Shown here: positions 55,675 to 64,000 of the stretch, one piece after another
Layout: every line of letters starts with the position of its first letter
How positions within the stretch are numbered: the first letter of the stretch is position 1
NCBI GenBank assembly: GCA_046290815.1
Contig: JBKBUF010000004.1
Coordinates: 132,484 to 196,483, forward strand
Direction of reading: 5' to 3'
DNA: 64,000 bases
Origin: JBKBUF01 sp046290815
GTDB taxonomy: Bacteria; Bacteroidota; Bacteroidia; Cytophagales; Cytophagaceae
The notes under the pieces: model-generated
Databases searched by the model: none
The model's input: the letters and a program-made list of their open reading frames with translations, nothing else
What the model was told of the DNA's origin: nothing
Translations under genes and position numbers: made by a program

Positions 55675-56021
55675 TTATCCCTTTTAAAGATTGCATTCCA
55701 TCCGCCACCAAAGGTTTTGGTGGTTTTTCCTTTTTTAACCGATAGGTATAGGATTACCAAACCTGCGACTAAATAATTAATAGCAGGTAAAACATTCATT
55801 ACTTTAAATGCCATAGGGTAGATAAAAATCCATATTGCCAATATACAGTTTAGCCATCTTAAATTTCTCGTTACCTCAGAAATCGAAATGATAGAAATAG
55901 AAAAAATCAATGGTCCCATGATCCGGTTATGGTTTTCCATTACGGAGTCGTGAGGAATAATGGCTGGTGCAATCATTAACCAGATACCGATCATTGCTAC
56001 TAAAATCGCCCTTCCTGCCAT
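55671..56021 (-). CDS. SPW-repeat membrane protein
   Basis: 116 residues with about four hydrophobic helices and the GIWLMIAPAII and WIFIYPMAF motifs of the SPW-repeat family. Its function is unknown. It follows a VKOR-family gene by ten bases, so the two are probably made together. Confidence 0.75.
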   Translation of the reverse strand: MAGRAILVAMIGIWLMIAPAIIPHDSVMENHNRIMGPLIFSISIISISEVTRNLRWLNCILAIWIFIYPMAFKVMNVLPAINYLVAGLVILYLSVKKGKTTKTFGGGWNAIFKRDN

Positions 56022-56031
56022 ACTAATTTAA

Positions 56032-56562
56032 TTATTGATTTTTGTATCCTAAAACTGTTTTCCAAAAAGAACGACCCTTATTGGTTTCCTGTCTGATGTA
56101 TTGAAGAGTAGCCAGATACTCCGCCATTGCCGGGCCAATCATAAGTACTGAGATTAATGCAGTGCATAGGCATAACGTACACCAGGCATCATAAAGCATG
56201 GGCTGTAGGATAACAAGCAGAATGCTTATTGCTCCTACCGGCCCGACAGCAGTACCAAAAATAAGAACTATCCATGGCATTTTTCTCCATCTTGCTGTAC
56301 CTCCAATGATTCCTGTAATCGCATCGGTGAAATAAGCTAATGCCCTTAAAGCCGCATCAGGTATGGGTAAAATTTCCGAAACCGGCGAGTTTAGAATTAT
56401 GATGCTTCCTTCTCCGAAAAAAGGTTCATAAAAATTATTGATTATATCGAATTGGTAAAATGCCATATAACCTGCGATTGCAAGGCCGATAGATGAAAGG
56501 ATAATTACGAACAACCTTGAAGGCCAGGTTGAAGGATTGAAGTTCCAACCAACAGGAATCAT
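56032..56562 (-). CDS. Vitamin K epoxide reductase (VKOR) family membrane protein
   Basis: 176 residues, about four or five transmembrane helices. The active-site CXXC lies in DAWCTLCLCTALISV. The loop SPVSEILPIPDAALRALAYF matches the family's conserved luminal segment, but the usual upstream cysteine pair is absent. VKOR proteins regenerate quinone-linked disulfide oxidants. Neighbour SPW protein of unknown role. Confidence 0.75.
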   Translation of the reverse strand: MIPVGWNFNPSTWPSRLFVIILSSIGLAIAGYMAFYQFDIINNFYEPFFGEGSIIILNSPVSEILPIPDAALRALAYFTDAITGIIGGTARWRKMPWIVLIFGTAVGPVGAISILLVILQPMLYDAWCTLCLCTALISVLMIGPAMAEYLATLQYIRQETNKGRSFWKTVLGYKNQ

Positions 56563-56629
56563 AGTAAATATATAAAGTAAAAAAATAAACTTTTAGTCAT
56601 GTTAATTGTTCATTTTTAAAAGCCCAGAT

Positions 56630-57025
56630 ATGGTAATTCATCAGATTTTCATAGCCATATTTATATCCGGATTATTGACCATATTCCTTGCACCGGTTAT
56701 CAGAAAGAAAAACTTTCCGGTGATTTTCTTTTTTTCAGTAGTTTTTCTGATTGTCCTGATAGCCGGAAGGTGGATTCCTGCAGGACCGGTTTTGAATGGC
56801 ATATATTTCATCCCAATGCTGATTTCAGGGATTATAATTTCGATACTCCTGGTTCTTTTTTCAGGCCCTGTTCCTCCGAGGGTAAGAAACAAATATACCA
56901 GCAGGACTTTTGAAGCTGGCGATGACCAGGACGCCTCCAAAGGTGTTAGAGAACGTTATTTTTATATTCTGCTCTGGTTTATAATTCTTTCCCTTCTTGC
57001 AATTCTTATTCTTAGCTTTTTTTGA
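56630..57025 (+). CDS. Hypothetical membrane protein
   Basis: About 131 residues from the ATG at 56630. Four hydrophobic segments (~2-20, ~27-45, ~52-75 and ~108-131) surround a charged loop (RNKYTSRTFEAGDDQDASK). No family recognised. It is divergent from the VKOR gene and precedes the aminotransferase by 58 bases. Confidence 0.6.
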   Translation: MVIHQIFIAIFISGLLTIFLAPVIRKKNFPVIFFFSVVFLIVLIAGRWIPAGPVLNGIYFIPMLISGIIISILLVLFSGPVPPRVRNKYTSRTFEAGDDQDASKGVRERYFYILLWFIILSLLAILILSFF

Positions 57026-57083
57026 TTTAATGCGCTTATACAGATTAAATTTTTTAATTTTACAACCAAGAGAATTGTAAATC

Positions 57084-58388
57084 ATGAGACATAAAATATT
57101 AAGCGGCGGTGCTAAGGAGTTGAGCTATGAAATCAGGGAAATAGTAAAGAAAGCCGACCAGCTGAAAAATCTGGGCGTAACCATTTACTGGGAAAATATC
57201 GGTGATCCGGTTCAGAAGAACTGTGAAATTCCTCAATGGATTAAGGAAGTAATTGCTGAGTTGACGATGAATAACAAAACATATAGTTATTCACCTTCAA
57301 AAGGAGTATTGGAAACACGGCAATTTCTTTCAGGGTTAAACAATCAGCGAGGCGGGGTTCAAATCGGACCTGATGATATTTTGTTCTTTAACGGATTAGG
57401 TGATGCTATTGCAAAGGTATATCAATTTATAGATTCCACTCTTAGGGTAATAGGTCCGTCTCCTGCTTATTCCACTCACTCCTCGGCAGAGGCAGCTCAT
57501 GCCCACCAGGAACCTATCACTTACAAACTTGATCCTGACAACCATTGGTATCCCGATCTTGATGATTTGTATAACAAGGTAAAATACAATCCTAATATTA
57601 TAGGCATTCTTATTATCAACCCTGATAATCCGACAGGGATGGTTTATCCTTTAGAAACCTTAAAGAGGATTGTTGAGATTGCAAGAGAATTTAAGCTGTT
57701 TCTGATCAGTGATGAAATCTATCTGAACATCACCTATAACGGAGCAAGGGCATATTCACTTGCTGAGGTGATAGAAGATGTTCCCGGAATTGCCATGAAA
57801 GGCATTTCCAAAGAAGTACCTTGGCCGGGTTCAAGATGCGGATGGATGGAATATTACAACAGAGATAAAGACATAGAATTTAGTAAATTCTGTGCTGCTC
57901 TGGATAATGCCAAAATGATTGAGGTGTGCTCCACAACTTTACCTCAGCTGGCTATTCCTAAAATCATGGGAGATAAACGATTCAGACCATACAGGGAAGC
58001 TTTAAATGAAAAGATTGGCAGGAGAAGTAAAATCATTGCTGAAATATTATCAGAAGTTCCGGAATTGAAATTCAACGAAACCTTTGGGGCATTTTATAAT
58101 ACCATCATTTTTCGTGAAGGCGTTTTAAGGAATGACCAGCAATTGAAAATTTCAGATCCTAAAATTAGATCATTGGTTGAATCATGGGTAGGTGCAGATG
58201 ATGTTGCTTTGGATAAGAGATTTGTTTATTATCTTCTTGCTGCAACGGGAATATGTGTTGTGCCTATTTCCTCCTTCTGTTCTGACCTGAAAGGATTCAG
58301 AATTACACTACTTGAGGAGGATGAAGAAATATTAAGAAAGAATTTTACAAAGCTTAGAGATGCTATAAGAGAATATCTGGCTTCCTGA
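57084..58388 (+). CDS. Class I/II PLP-dependent aminotransferase
   Basis: 434 residues. Typical motifs are INPDNPTGMVYP, LFLISDEIYLNIT and the PLP-lysine segment KGISKEVPWPGSRCGW, with YSYSPSKGVLETR near the N terminus. It transfers amino groups between amino and keto acids; the specificity cannot be read. The length is normal for the family. Confidence 0.92.
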   Translation: MRHKILSGGAKELSYEIREIVKKADQLKNLGVTIYWENIGDPVQKNCEIPQWIKEVIAELTMNNKTYSYSPSKGVLETRQFLSGLNNQRGGVQIGPDDILFFNGLGDAIAKVYQFIDSTLRVIGPSPAYSTHSSAEAAHAHQEPITYKLDPDNHWYPDLDDLYNKVKYNPNIIGILIINPDNPTGMVYPLETLKRIVEIAREFKLFLISDEIYLNITYNGARAYSLAEVIEDVPGIAMKGISKEVPWPGSRCGWMEYYNRDKDIEFSKFCAALDNAKMIEVCSTTLPQLAIPKIMGDKRFRPYREALNEKIGRRSKIIAEILSEVPELKFNETFGAFYNTIIFREGVLRNDQQLKISDPKIRSLVESWVGADDVALDKRFVYYLLAATGICVVPISSFCSDLKGFRITLLEEDEEILRKNFTKLRDAIREYLAS

Positions 58389-58392
58389 GTTT

Positions 58393-59277
58393 TTAATCGT
58401 GTTTGACAATTTCCAGAATATTACTTTTCATTCTGTTAGCCATGTCGTCCATAGCCAGGTCATTCAGGTCATGACCGAATGGTTCTTCTATTTCTTCTGC
58501 TGTTAGTACAATACTCATCAGAATGTAGTAAAGAATTCCTGCAAGCGGAACTGCCCACCATGTTAAGTTTTCTGCAAGACCCAAAGGCAGCAGGATTACA
58601 TACACATAAATAAAGAATTTCAGAAGGAAGCCATAAGCCATAGGGATAGGAGTGTTCCTGATTCTTTCACATTTACCAAGAATATCAATCAGAGTATTTA
58701 CCTTTCCGATTAGCAGGTATTGCTGAATATCGGTAATTAGACCTTTTTGCCACAAGCCCTCGATCCGATTCATTATGATATTTGCAATTACAGCGGGTTT
58801 GTGATTGGCATTGGAAATTATTTTCATGTCCTCTTCTGCAATATCTTTTAGCTGTTCCATTTTAACACCATTTCGCAGATGTTCCTTTAGTGAAAAAATA
58901 AATCCAATAAGCAGATTGGCAATTTTATATTTTTCGTCGCTGTCTTTAGGTAACAGGCCATTAATACTGATGGCAAAATTTCTGGAGATGTTAACAAGAG
59001 CACCCATTTCTTTACGTGCTTCCCACCATTTATCGTATGCGGTATTATTTCTAAATACAAGCAATAGACCTAACGCTGCTCCCATATATCCCGGCAGAGC
59101 ACTGCTTAGATGAAAATGAACAATATCTTCAACTTCAAGAATGTAAAGAACAGAAGATAGAGCTGTAACAAAGATAAGTCCGAATAATAGTTTTTTTAAT
59201 AAAGCTCCTTTATATGTGAAAGCAAGCGCCCAGTTTTTGGGATTGTATTTGATGGTAAGTAGAGTTTTGCTTTTCAT
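58393..59277 (-). CDS. Bestrophin-family ion channel (UPF0187)
   Basis: 294 residues with four transmembrane segments. The N terminus has the bestrophin pattern ALGLLLVFRNNTAYDKWWEAR, and VLTAEEIEEPFGHDLNDL lies near the end. Bacterial members form pentameric channels. It lies at the end of the serine operon, overlapping the MaoC gene by four bases. Confidence 0.9.
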   Translation of the reverse strand: MKSKTLLTIKYNPKNWALAFTYKGALLKKLLFGLIFVTALSSVLYILEVEDIVHFHLSSALPGYMGAALGLLLVFRNNTAYDKWWEARKEMGALVNISRNFAISINGLLPKDSDEKYKIANLLIGFIFSLKEHLRNGVKMEQLKDIAEEDMKIISNANHKPAVIANIIMNRIEGLWQKGLITDIQQYLLIGKVNTLIDILGKCERIRNTPIPMAYGFLLKFFIYVYVILLPLGLAENLTWWAVPLAGILYYILMSIVLTAEEIEEPFGHDLNDLAMDDMANRMKSNILEIVKHD

Positions 59278-59678
59278 ATTTTTTCTTTATTCATCACCTC
59301 GGCCTGCCCCGAGACAATTTCTTTTCCTTTTTCTTTTTCCAGAATTCTCGTTTCGATTACTGCTGTATGTTTATCAGTATTTACCTCTTTAATTGTTAGC
59401 ACTACCTGATATTCTATGTCAACATACATAGGACGTTTAAAGCTTATGTCCTGTTTCAGGTAAATGGTACCTTCGCCAGGGAAATTCATTCCGAGGACTT
59501 TCGAAATAATTCCGGCGCCGAACATCCCATGTATAATTGGCTTTTTAAAAACGGTAGAAGCTGCATATTCTGCATCCAGATGCAGCGGGTTTTTATCACC
59601 GGTTATTTGAGCAAACAGGTCTACCTTTTCCTGGGTTAAGGTAAAAGTTTCTGAATAATTATCGCCGACATTTATCAT
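59274..59678 (-). CDS. MaoC-like hydratase
   Basis: 134 residues, hot-dog fold. The catalytic Asp/His pair falls in TGDKNPLHLDAEYA, followed by PIIHGMFGAGIISKVLG. MaoC-like enzymes hydrate enoyl-CoA thioesters. It overlaps serC by four bases. Its presence in a serine operon has no obvious pathway reason. Confidence 0.9.
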   Translation of the reverse strand: MINVGDNYSETFTLTQEKVDLFAQITGDKNPLHLDAEYAASTVFKKPIIHGMFGAGIISKVLGMNFPGEGTIYLKQDISFKRPMYVDIEYQVVLTIKEVNTDKHTAVIETRILEKEKGKEIVSGQAEVMNKEKI

Positions 59679-60760
59679 CCTAAAGTCTTCTTTAATTTAT
59701 CGATCAGATTTTCCACTTGTGGAATGGAGTATGCCGGGAAATTAGCGATTCGGATTTGTTTGTCTTTATAGTTTCCATAACCGGATCCTACTGCCATGTC
59801 ATATTGCTCAAGTGCTTTATTAACTTCTGAAGGGCTTACAGTTGTATTTGCAACAATTGTTGTGCGGCTTCTATGATTAACATCTTCAACAGCAGGACTG
59901 AAGGTTTTACTGTTGTTGATGTAATTATAAAGCATATCAGCTTTTGTGTCAGTTTCTTTTCTTATAGTATCAATTCCCGTCTGTAGCATATCTTCCACCA
60001 CTTTGCCTAAAAGATAAATGTTCCAAACATTCGGCGTTTCAGGTGTCTGATGAACTACGGCTTTGCTTAAAAGGGAAGGTATGGTATGGTAAGTGCCTAA
60101 ACTGATATTTTTCTTTGCAAGGGCTTCAGCTTTGTCAATTACTCTTTGATTAAGAATCCATACACCCAGACCTGCAGGTAAACCAAAGCATTTTTGAACA
60201 GAAAAGAATGTGGAATCCACTTTACTGAAATCAAAAGCAGGGTAGGGAAGAGAAGATACTGCATCAACAAAAAGCAATGCGTTTCTGTTCTTATCAGCCA
60301 TCTTATTTATGTCTGATACAGGCATAGATACCCCGCTGCTGGTTTCGTTGTGGGTCAGGCAGATAATTTCTGCTTCTGATGGTAAATAGATTTTTTCGGG
60401 ATAAAATCCTTTGCCAAACTCTGCCTGCTCCTTAATTGCTTTCTTTCCAAGTTCTGTAGAAAACTCATAGAATCTTTTAGAGAAAGAACCGTTTACACAA
60501 TGAAAACTTGTGTGCTCAACACAGTTCTGGATTATTCTTTCCCATATTTCTGTCGCAGAAGAAAGAAATAATATCTGGTGTGTGTCAGGAATATTAAGAA
60601 GCTTTCTTAATCCGTCTGTAGTGCCCTTATATATCTCCTGAAATTGTTTTCCTCTGTGAGAAATTACGCCAATCTTATTTTCAATTGCAGAGGTAATATG
60701 TTTTGGAAGAGTAGGGTAGAGCTCAGATGGCCCTACCGTAAAAAAAAGTTTCTTATTCAC
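59675..60760 (-). CDS. serC: Phosphoserine aminotransferase-like class V aminotransferase
   Basis: 361 residues. It opens with FFTVGPSELYPTLPKHI and has the PLP-lysine region STFFSVQKCFGLPAGLGVW. It lies immediately after the serBA fusion, so it most likely makes phosphoserine from phosphohydroxypyruvate. The sequence is a divergent class V aminotransferase, so the symbol rests partly on context. Confidence 0.85.
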   Translation of the reverse strand: MNKKLFFTVGPSELYPTLPKHITSAIENKIGVISHRGKQFQEIYKGTTDGLRKLLNIPDTHQILFLSSATEIWERIIQNCVEHTSFHCVNGSFSKRFYEFSTELGKKAIKEQAEFGKGFYPEKIYLPSEAEIICLTHNETSSGVSMPVSDINKMADKNRNALLFVDAVSSLPYPAFDFSKVDSTFFSVQKCFGLPAGLGVWILNQRVIDKAEALAKKNISLGTYHTIPSLLSKAVVHQTPETPNVWNIYLLGKVVEDMLQTGIDTIRKETDTKADMLYNYINNSKTFSPAVEDVNHRSRTTIVANTTVSPSEVNKALEQYDMAVGSGYGNYKDKQIRIANFPAYSIPQVENLIDKLKKTLG

Positions 60761-60761
60761 T

Positions 60762-62654
60762 TTAGTATAGAATTCTGAATTTTATAGTATTCTGGATACT
60801 TTTTAAGTCCTGAATAACCTGTTTATTGTATTCTCTGTTTATGTCGGTAATTACATATCCCACAGTCTCATTGGTTTTTAAATATTGGCCAAGGATATTG
60901 ATGTTATGACTTGCCAGCACGTTGTTAATTTGCGCCAGGATGCCCGGAACATTATCATGCAGGTGAATCAGACGGTGAGCATTCTTTAATTCAGGCAACT
61001 GAATATTCGGGAAGTTCACACTTTGGAATGTATTTCCGGTATTGATATAATCAATGATTCTGTTAGGTACGAAATTAGCGATGCTATGCTGGGCTTCTTC
61101 GGTGCTACCACCTATGTGAGGAGTAAGAATTACATTTGGTAATCCTCTTAATTCATTAATAAACTCCTCATCGTTGTTTTTAGGTTCGTATGGGAATACA
61201 TCAACACCTGCTCCTAAAACTTTACCGCTTTTTATATTTTTTACAAGTGCAGGGATATCCACTACGTGGCCTCTGGCCAGATTCAGGAATATCACACCCT
61301 CTTTCATCGCTTCAAATTCCTTTTCTCCAATAATGTTTTTATTTGATGCTCTTCCGTCAATGTGTAAGGTAACGATATCTGCAATTCCAAGAAGCTCATT
61401 TAATGTGCTGCATTTTTTTGCATTTCCAAGTTGAAGTTTTTCTACAATGTCATAGTAGTACACTTCCATTCCAAGAGCTTCTGCTACAACAGAAAGCTGG
61501 GATCCGATATTGCCATAACCTACTATTCCCAGTTTTTTTCCTCTTATTTCATAGCTGTTTTTAGCAGATTTATCCCATTTGCCTTCATGCATTTTTTTAC
61601 TTTTCTCTACAATGTTTCTGTAAAGAAGTATTATCTCTCCGATGGCAAGTTCAACCACACTTCTGGTATTGCTGTAAGGAGCGTTGAAAACCGCAACCCC
61701 TCTTTGCATACAGCTTTTTAAATCAATTTGGTTCGTTCCGATACAAAATGCTCCAACTGCAATAAGCTTATTGGCGTTATCTAATACTTTTTTGGTCACC
61801 TGGGTTTTGGATCTTATGCCAAGTATGGAAACGTTCTTTACTTTTTCACACAATTCATCTTCATCCAAACCACCGGAATAAACTTCCACTTTATATCCTT
61901 CGCTCTTAAAAAGTCTTAATGCTTCCGGATGGATGTTCTCAAGTAGCAGAACACTTATCCTGTTTTTAGGATAAGAAATTGCCATTGGCAAATTATTCTG
62001 ATATAAAAATTCATCAAGGCTGGGTGCTATATGTTCTGCTTTAGCAAGTACAGCCTGTCTTTCTACATTCTCTGTGAATGCGTAAAATTTATTTGCAAGT
62101 CCTGCTTCTTTTATTTCGTAATCTGTATAACCATCTCCGATAACATAAACATCCCCTTTCAGATTAAGAGCTTTTAATTGCTGAATTTTTCCTTTGTCAA
62201 GACAAAGTACATTGGATTTATCAAAGCCAATAATGTTGTCATTGTCATCATAGACAAACGTATTGGCATAAATATTCTCTTCTTTGATTCCGTATTCTGT
62301 AACAATAGGAGTAATGAATTCTTTGAATCCGCTGGAAACAATAAGAATGTTGTCAGAGAAATCTTTAAAGAATTGCCTGTTTCTTTTTACTGATTCGGAA
62401 ACTTTGTTTTTTAGCCTTCCGATAAGAGGGGTAAGATGACGTTTGTTAGCTTTTACAAGGTCTAATCTTTTTTTAAGGTTTTCAGTGAAAGAGCTCTTAC
62501 CCTCCATGCCACTGTTTGTCAGCTCAACAATTTTCTTCAAAATAGCTTCCTTATCCGGATGACCTTCCAAAGAAATATCTCCCAACTCATCCAGGGCTTC
62601 TACTTGTGTGAAAGTGCTGTCAAAGTCAATAATAAAATATTTGATGTTCTCCAT
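60762..62654 (-). CDS. serA: Phosphoserine phosphatase / D-3-phosphoglycerate dehydrogenase fusion (SerB-SerA)
   Basis: 630 residues joining two serine-pathway enzymes. The N-terminal HAD phosphatase has DFDST (D10, D12), ILIVSSGF and GDGYTDYE. The C-terminal part (~225-630) is the dehydrogenase: GIVGYGNIGSQL for NAD, LNLARGHVVD, LTPHIGGSTEEAQ and a terminal ACT domain (VPGILAQINNVLASHNINI). The first and last steps of serine synthesis are in one polypeptide, with the middle step (serC) next door. The ACT domain suggests serine feedback. Confidence 0.94.
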   Translation of the reverse strand: MENIKYFIIDFDSTFTQVEALDELGDISLEGHPDKEAILKKIVELTNSGMEGKSSFTENLKKRLDLVKANKRHLTPLIGRLKNKVSESVKRNRQFFKDFSDNILIVSSGFKEFITPIVTEYGIKEENIYANTFVYDDNDNIIGFDKSNVLCLDKGKIQQLKALNLKGDVYVIGDGYTDYEIKEAGLANKFYAFTENVERQAVLAKAEHIAPSLDEFLYQNNLPMAISYPKNRISVLLLENIHPEALRLFKSEGYKVEVYSGGLDEDELCEKVKNVSILGIRSKTQVTKKVLDNANKLIAVGAFCIGTNQIDLKSCMQRGVAVFNAPYSNTRSVVELAIGEIILLYRNIVEKSKKMHEGKWDKSAKNSYEIRGKKLGIVGYGNIGSQLSVVAEALGMEVYYYDIVEKLQLGNAKKCSTLNELLGIADIVTLHIDGRASNKNIIGEKEFEAMKEGVIFLNLARGHVVDIPALVKNIKSGKVLGAGVDVFPYEPKNNDEEFINELRGLPNVILTPHIGGSTEEAQHSIANFVPNRIIDYINTGNTFQSVNFPNIQLPELKNAHRLIHLHDNVPGILAQINNVLASHNINILGQYLKTNETVGYVITDINREYNKQVIQDLKSIQNTIKFRILY

Positions 62655-62978
62655 TTTTCCCCCTAACTAGGTACTTTTATAACTATGAAATAATTGCTTT
62701 TTATTTAGAAATCAATTGCTTATAACTTTTGAAGACTGCAATTGAGGTTATGTCTTCATGAAAGGACAATTGAGGCGCTAATTTCCTTATTTTTTAGGAT
62801 AAAAAGAATTGAGTTTTGCCTTTTATTTTACATTGAACCGCAACTGAAAAAATACATTCGAATGTTAAGTTGTTATTTTAAATACCAGTAAATCAATGTT
62901 TTGCGTTTAGGCATGGTTCCTTTGTTCTTTTCAATGCGTCTAAATGTTAATAAGTTCTTTTGTTCTTCCATTTAAAAT

Positions 62979-63007
62979 AAAAAAGCAGCCGACATATCGA
63001 CTGCTTC
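62979..63007 (-). terminator. Rho-independent terminator of the TPR gene
   Basis: On the minus strand GAAGCAG pairs with CTGCTTTT around a 12-base loop, followed by TTTTATTTT. The gap from 62655 to 62978 is otherwise AT-rich and holds no gene that I can support. Confidence 0.75.
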
Positions 63008-63036
63008 TCATTAAACTTTGAACTTTCAACTTTAAA

Positions 63037-64000
63037 CTACTTCCTCACAGTTACATTTTGGAATTCCGGATTTGCTTCATAATTTCTGAACTCCGCATCG
63101 GCTCTGGCCTTTTCACAGAAATCCGGCTCCAGTCCGCATGCTCTGTCAAGATTTTCAGTGACCATTTGCTGGTTGCCCTGTCTCGCACCCAGTACTGCAA
63201 GAGCATAGTAAGCTCTGGCATCTTCAGGAAATTCCTCCAGATGGCTTTTTAAGTCAGTTTCTGCATCCGGATATTCTTTAAGTAACAACTTTGCAATACC
63301 TCTGTTCAGTTTTCTACCTTCAACGTCCTCTGCTGAGTTAAATTGATGGATAGCGTTGCTGTAATTTCCTGCCCTGGAGTACATCAGACCGAAGTTGTAA
63401 TGTATCTCAGGCAAATCTTTTATTTCAAGAGCTTTTTTGAAGTTTTCTTCCGCTTCCTGGTATCTTTTCATATTCGAATACAGAACTCCCAGATTATTGT
63501 ATGCGGTAAAATCTCCTGCATTCACTGTTATTGACTTTTTAAAGTAAGCCTCTGCTTCCTCTGCATTGTTGATGTTGGCCTGTGCTTCCATTACACCAAG
63601 GTTGTTGGTGACACGGTAATCTTCAGGGTACACCTGATAATACGCAAGGAGTAGAGTTTTCTTTCCTTCTGTACCATGTGTTCTTGTTGCAGCTTCCAGC
63701 CATTCTTCCTGTGTAAATGCTTCTTTGATTTTTACTTTTTCTTTATCTCTCAGGTATGCATTAGCTATAGAATCAATTTCTGCAGGTGTTCTTGCAGCCC
63801 TCTGTCCTGCTATAACTATGTTGGTCCTTCTCAAAGGAGCAAGATAAGGTTCAAGTGTATTCAGGTCACCGGCAAGAGCACGTATTTCTTTTTCTTTCTG
63901 CTCCGGATGTTTATTGCTGTCTATTATTTTAATGATTTTATTTTTCTTGTCTGATGATAAATCAGAATCTTTTATTTTTTGTCTGAAGCCTGTCCAGTCT
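63037..64000 (-). CDS. TPR-repeat protein, 5' end beyond the window
   Basis: The frame stays open to the right edge, so the N terminus is missing; an internal TTG at 63834 should not be taken as the start. The visible part begins DWTGFRQKIKD and reaches a LRRTNIVIAGQRAART segment, then about five tetratricopeptide repeats (e.g. YYQVYPEDYRVTNNLGVMEA, FTAYNNLGVLYSNMKRYQEA) to the end. The pattern resembles Bacteroidota envelope proteins with TPR repeats after a periplasmic domain. Function unknown. Confidence 0.7.
   Translation of the reverse strand, partial: DWTGFRQKIKDSDLSSDKKNKIIKIIDSNKHPEQKEKEIRALAGDLNTLEPYLAPLRRTNIVIAGQRAARTPAEIDSIANAYLRDKEKVKIKEAFTQEEWLEAATRTHGTEGKKTLLLAYYQVYPEDYRVTNNLGVMEAQANINNAEEAEAYFKKSITVNAGDFTAYNNLGVLYSNMKRYQEAEENFKKALEIKDLPEIHYNFGLMYSRAGNYSNAIHQFNSAEDVEGRKLNRGIAKLLLKEYPDAETDLKSHLEEFPEDARAYYALAVLGARQGNQQMVTENLDRACGLEPDFCEKARADAEFRNYEANPEFQNVTVRK

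Noticed and set aside
62873..62914. A 13-codon mini-ORF (MPKRKTLIYWYLK) on the minus strand upstream of serBA, considered as a leader peptide
   Set aside because: No serine codons, no attenuator hairpin between it and the operon, and the distance is over 200 bases.

Overview
The window is an AT-rich chromosomal segment of a gliding Bacteroidota bacterium, most likely of the Cytophagales (a Cytophaga/Sporocytophaga-like, polysaccharide-degrading organism; the genus is inference). Evidence: type IX secretion (T9SS) type A C-terminal tails at 2-313 and 22905-23813, gldC, a PorE-like T9SS envelope protein, a SerB-SerA fusion, promoters of the Bacteroidota TTTG / TAnnTTTG type, an ftsX-DUF3098-uppP-truB-ribF gene order, and few Shine-Dalgarno sites. 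Nearly all genes are intact. I see no insertion sequence, prophage or CRISPR array.

Layout. 1-3.3 kb: end of a T9SS cargo gene, a circularly permuted GH16 beta-glucanase, and a 7TM-DISM membrane receptor fused to an IS1595-type zinc ribbon. 3.3-11.5 kb: an orphan mreB, small unknown genes, guaA, a TPR/periplasmic-binding-protein-fold protein, hemL, proC and a small secreted protein. 11.8-15.3 kb: an Omp85-like barrel, gldC, an endonuclease/exonuclease/phosphatase-family protein and an M48 lipoprotein protease. 15.4-18.9 kb: the cell-envelope operon ftsX to ribF, read leftward. 18.9-25.8 kb: an ECF sigma/anti-sigma pair, a DUF2188 protein, a MarR regulator, folE and queD, a T9SS cargo protein, and the actP acetate symporter with its DUF485 partner behind a structured leader. 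26.3-31.6 kb: an APS/PAPS-reductase-like enzyme, a sugar epimerase, a GH13 amylase, a hexose MFS transporter and a SET-domain protein, read rightward. 31.6-37.8 kb: bacilliredoxin and the complete sufBCDSE-DUF59 iron-sulfur operon, read leftward. 37.9-48.3 kb: an Lrp regulator, a strange tRNA-like gene with its own promoter and terminator, and a four-gene phosphorelay cluster headed by a 2,099-residue poly-HAMP hybrid kinase. 48.4-57 kb: nhaA, cytochrome c and a PQQ-type dehydrogenase, an SDR, the PorE-like protein, and SPW and VKOR membrane proteins. 57-62.7 kb: an aminotransferase, a bestrophin, and a serine-biosynthesis operon (serBA fusion, serC, a MaoC hydratase). The right edge cuts a TPR protein.

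The items most worth following are: (1) the tRNA-like RNA at 38561-38706, with a Leu-type body, an apparent GUC anticodon and a variable region of about 77 nt; (2) the receptor/transposase-zinc-ribbon fusion at 1378-3279; (3) the naturally permuted GH16 enzyme at 319-1344; (4) the 11-unit poly-HAMP kinase, two of whose units are identical in protein but not in DNA; and (5) the hairpin-plus-terminator leader in front of actP.
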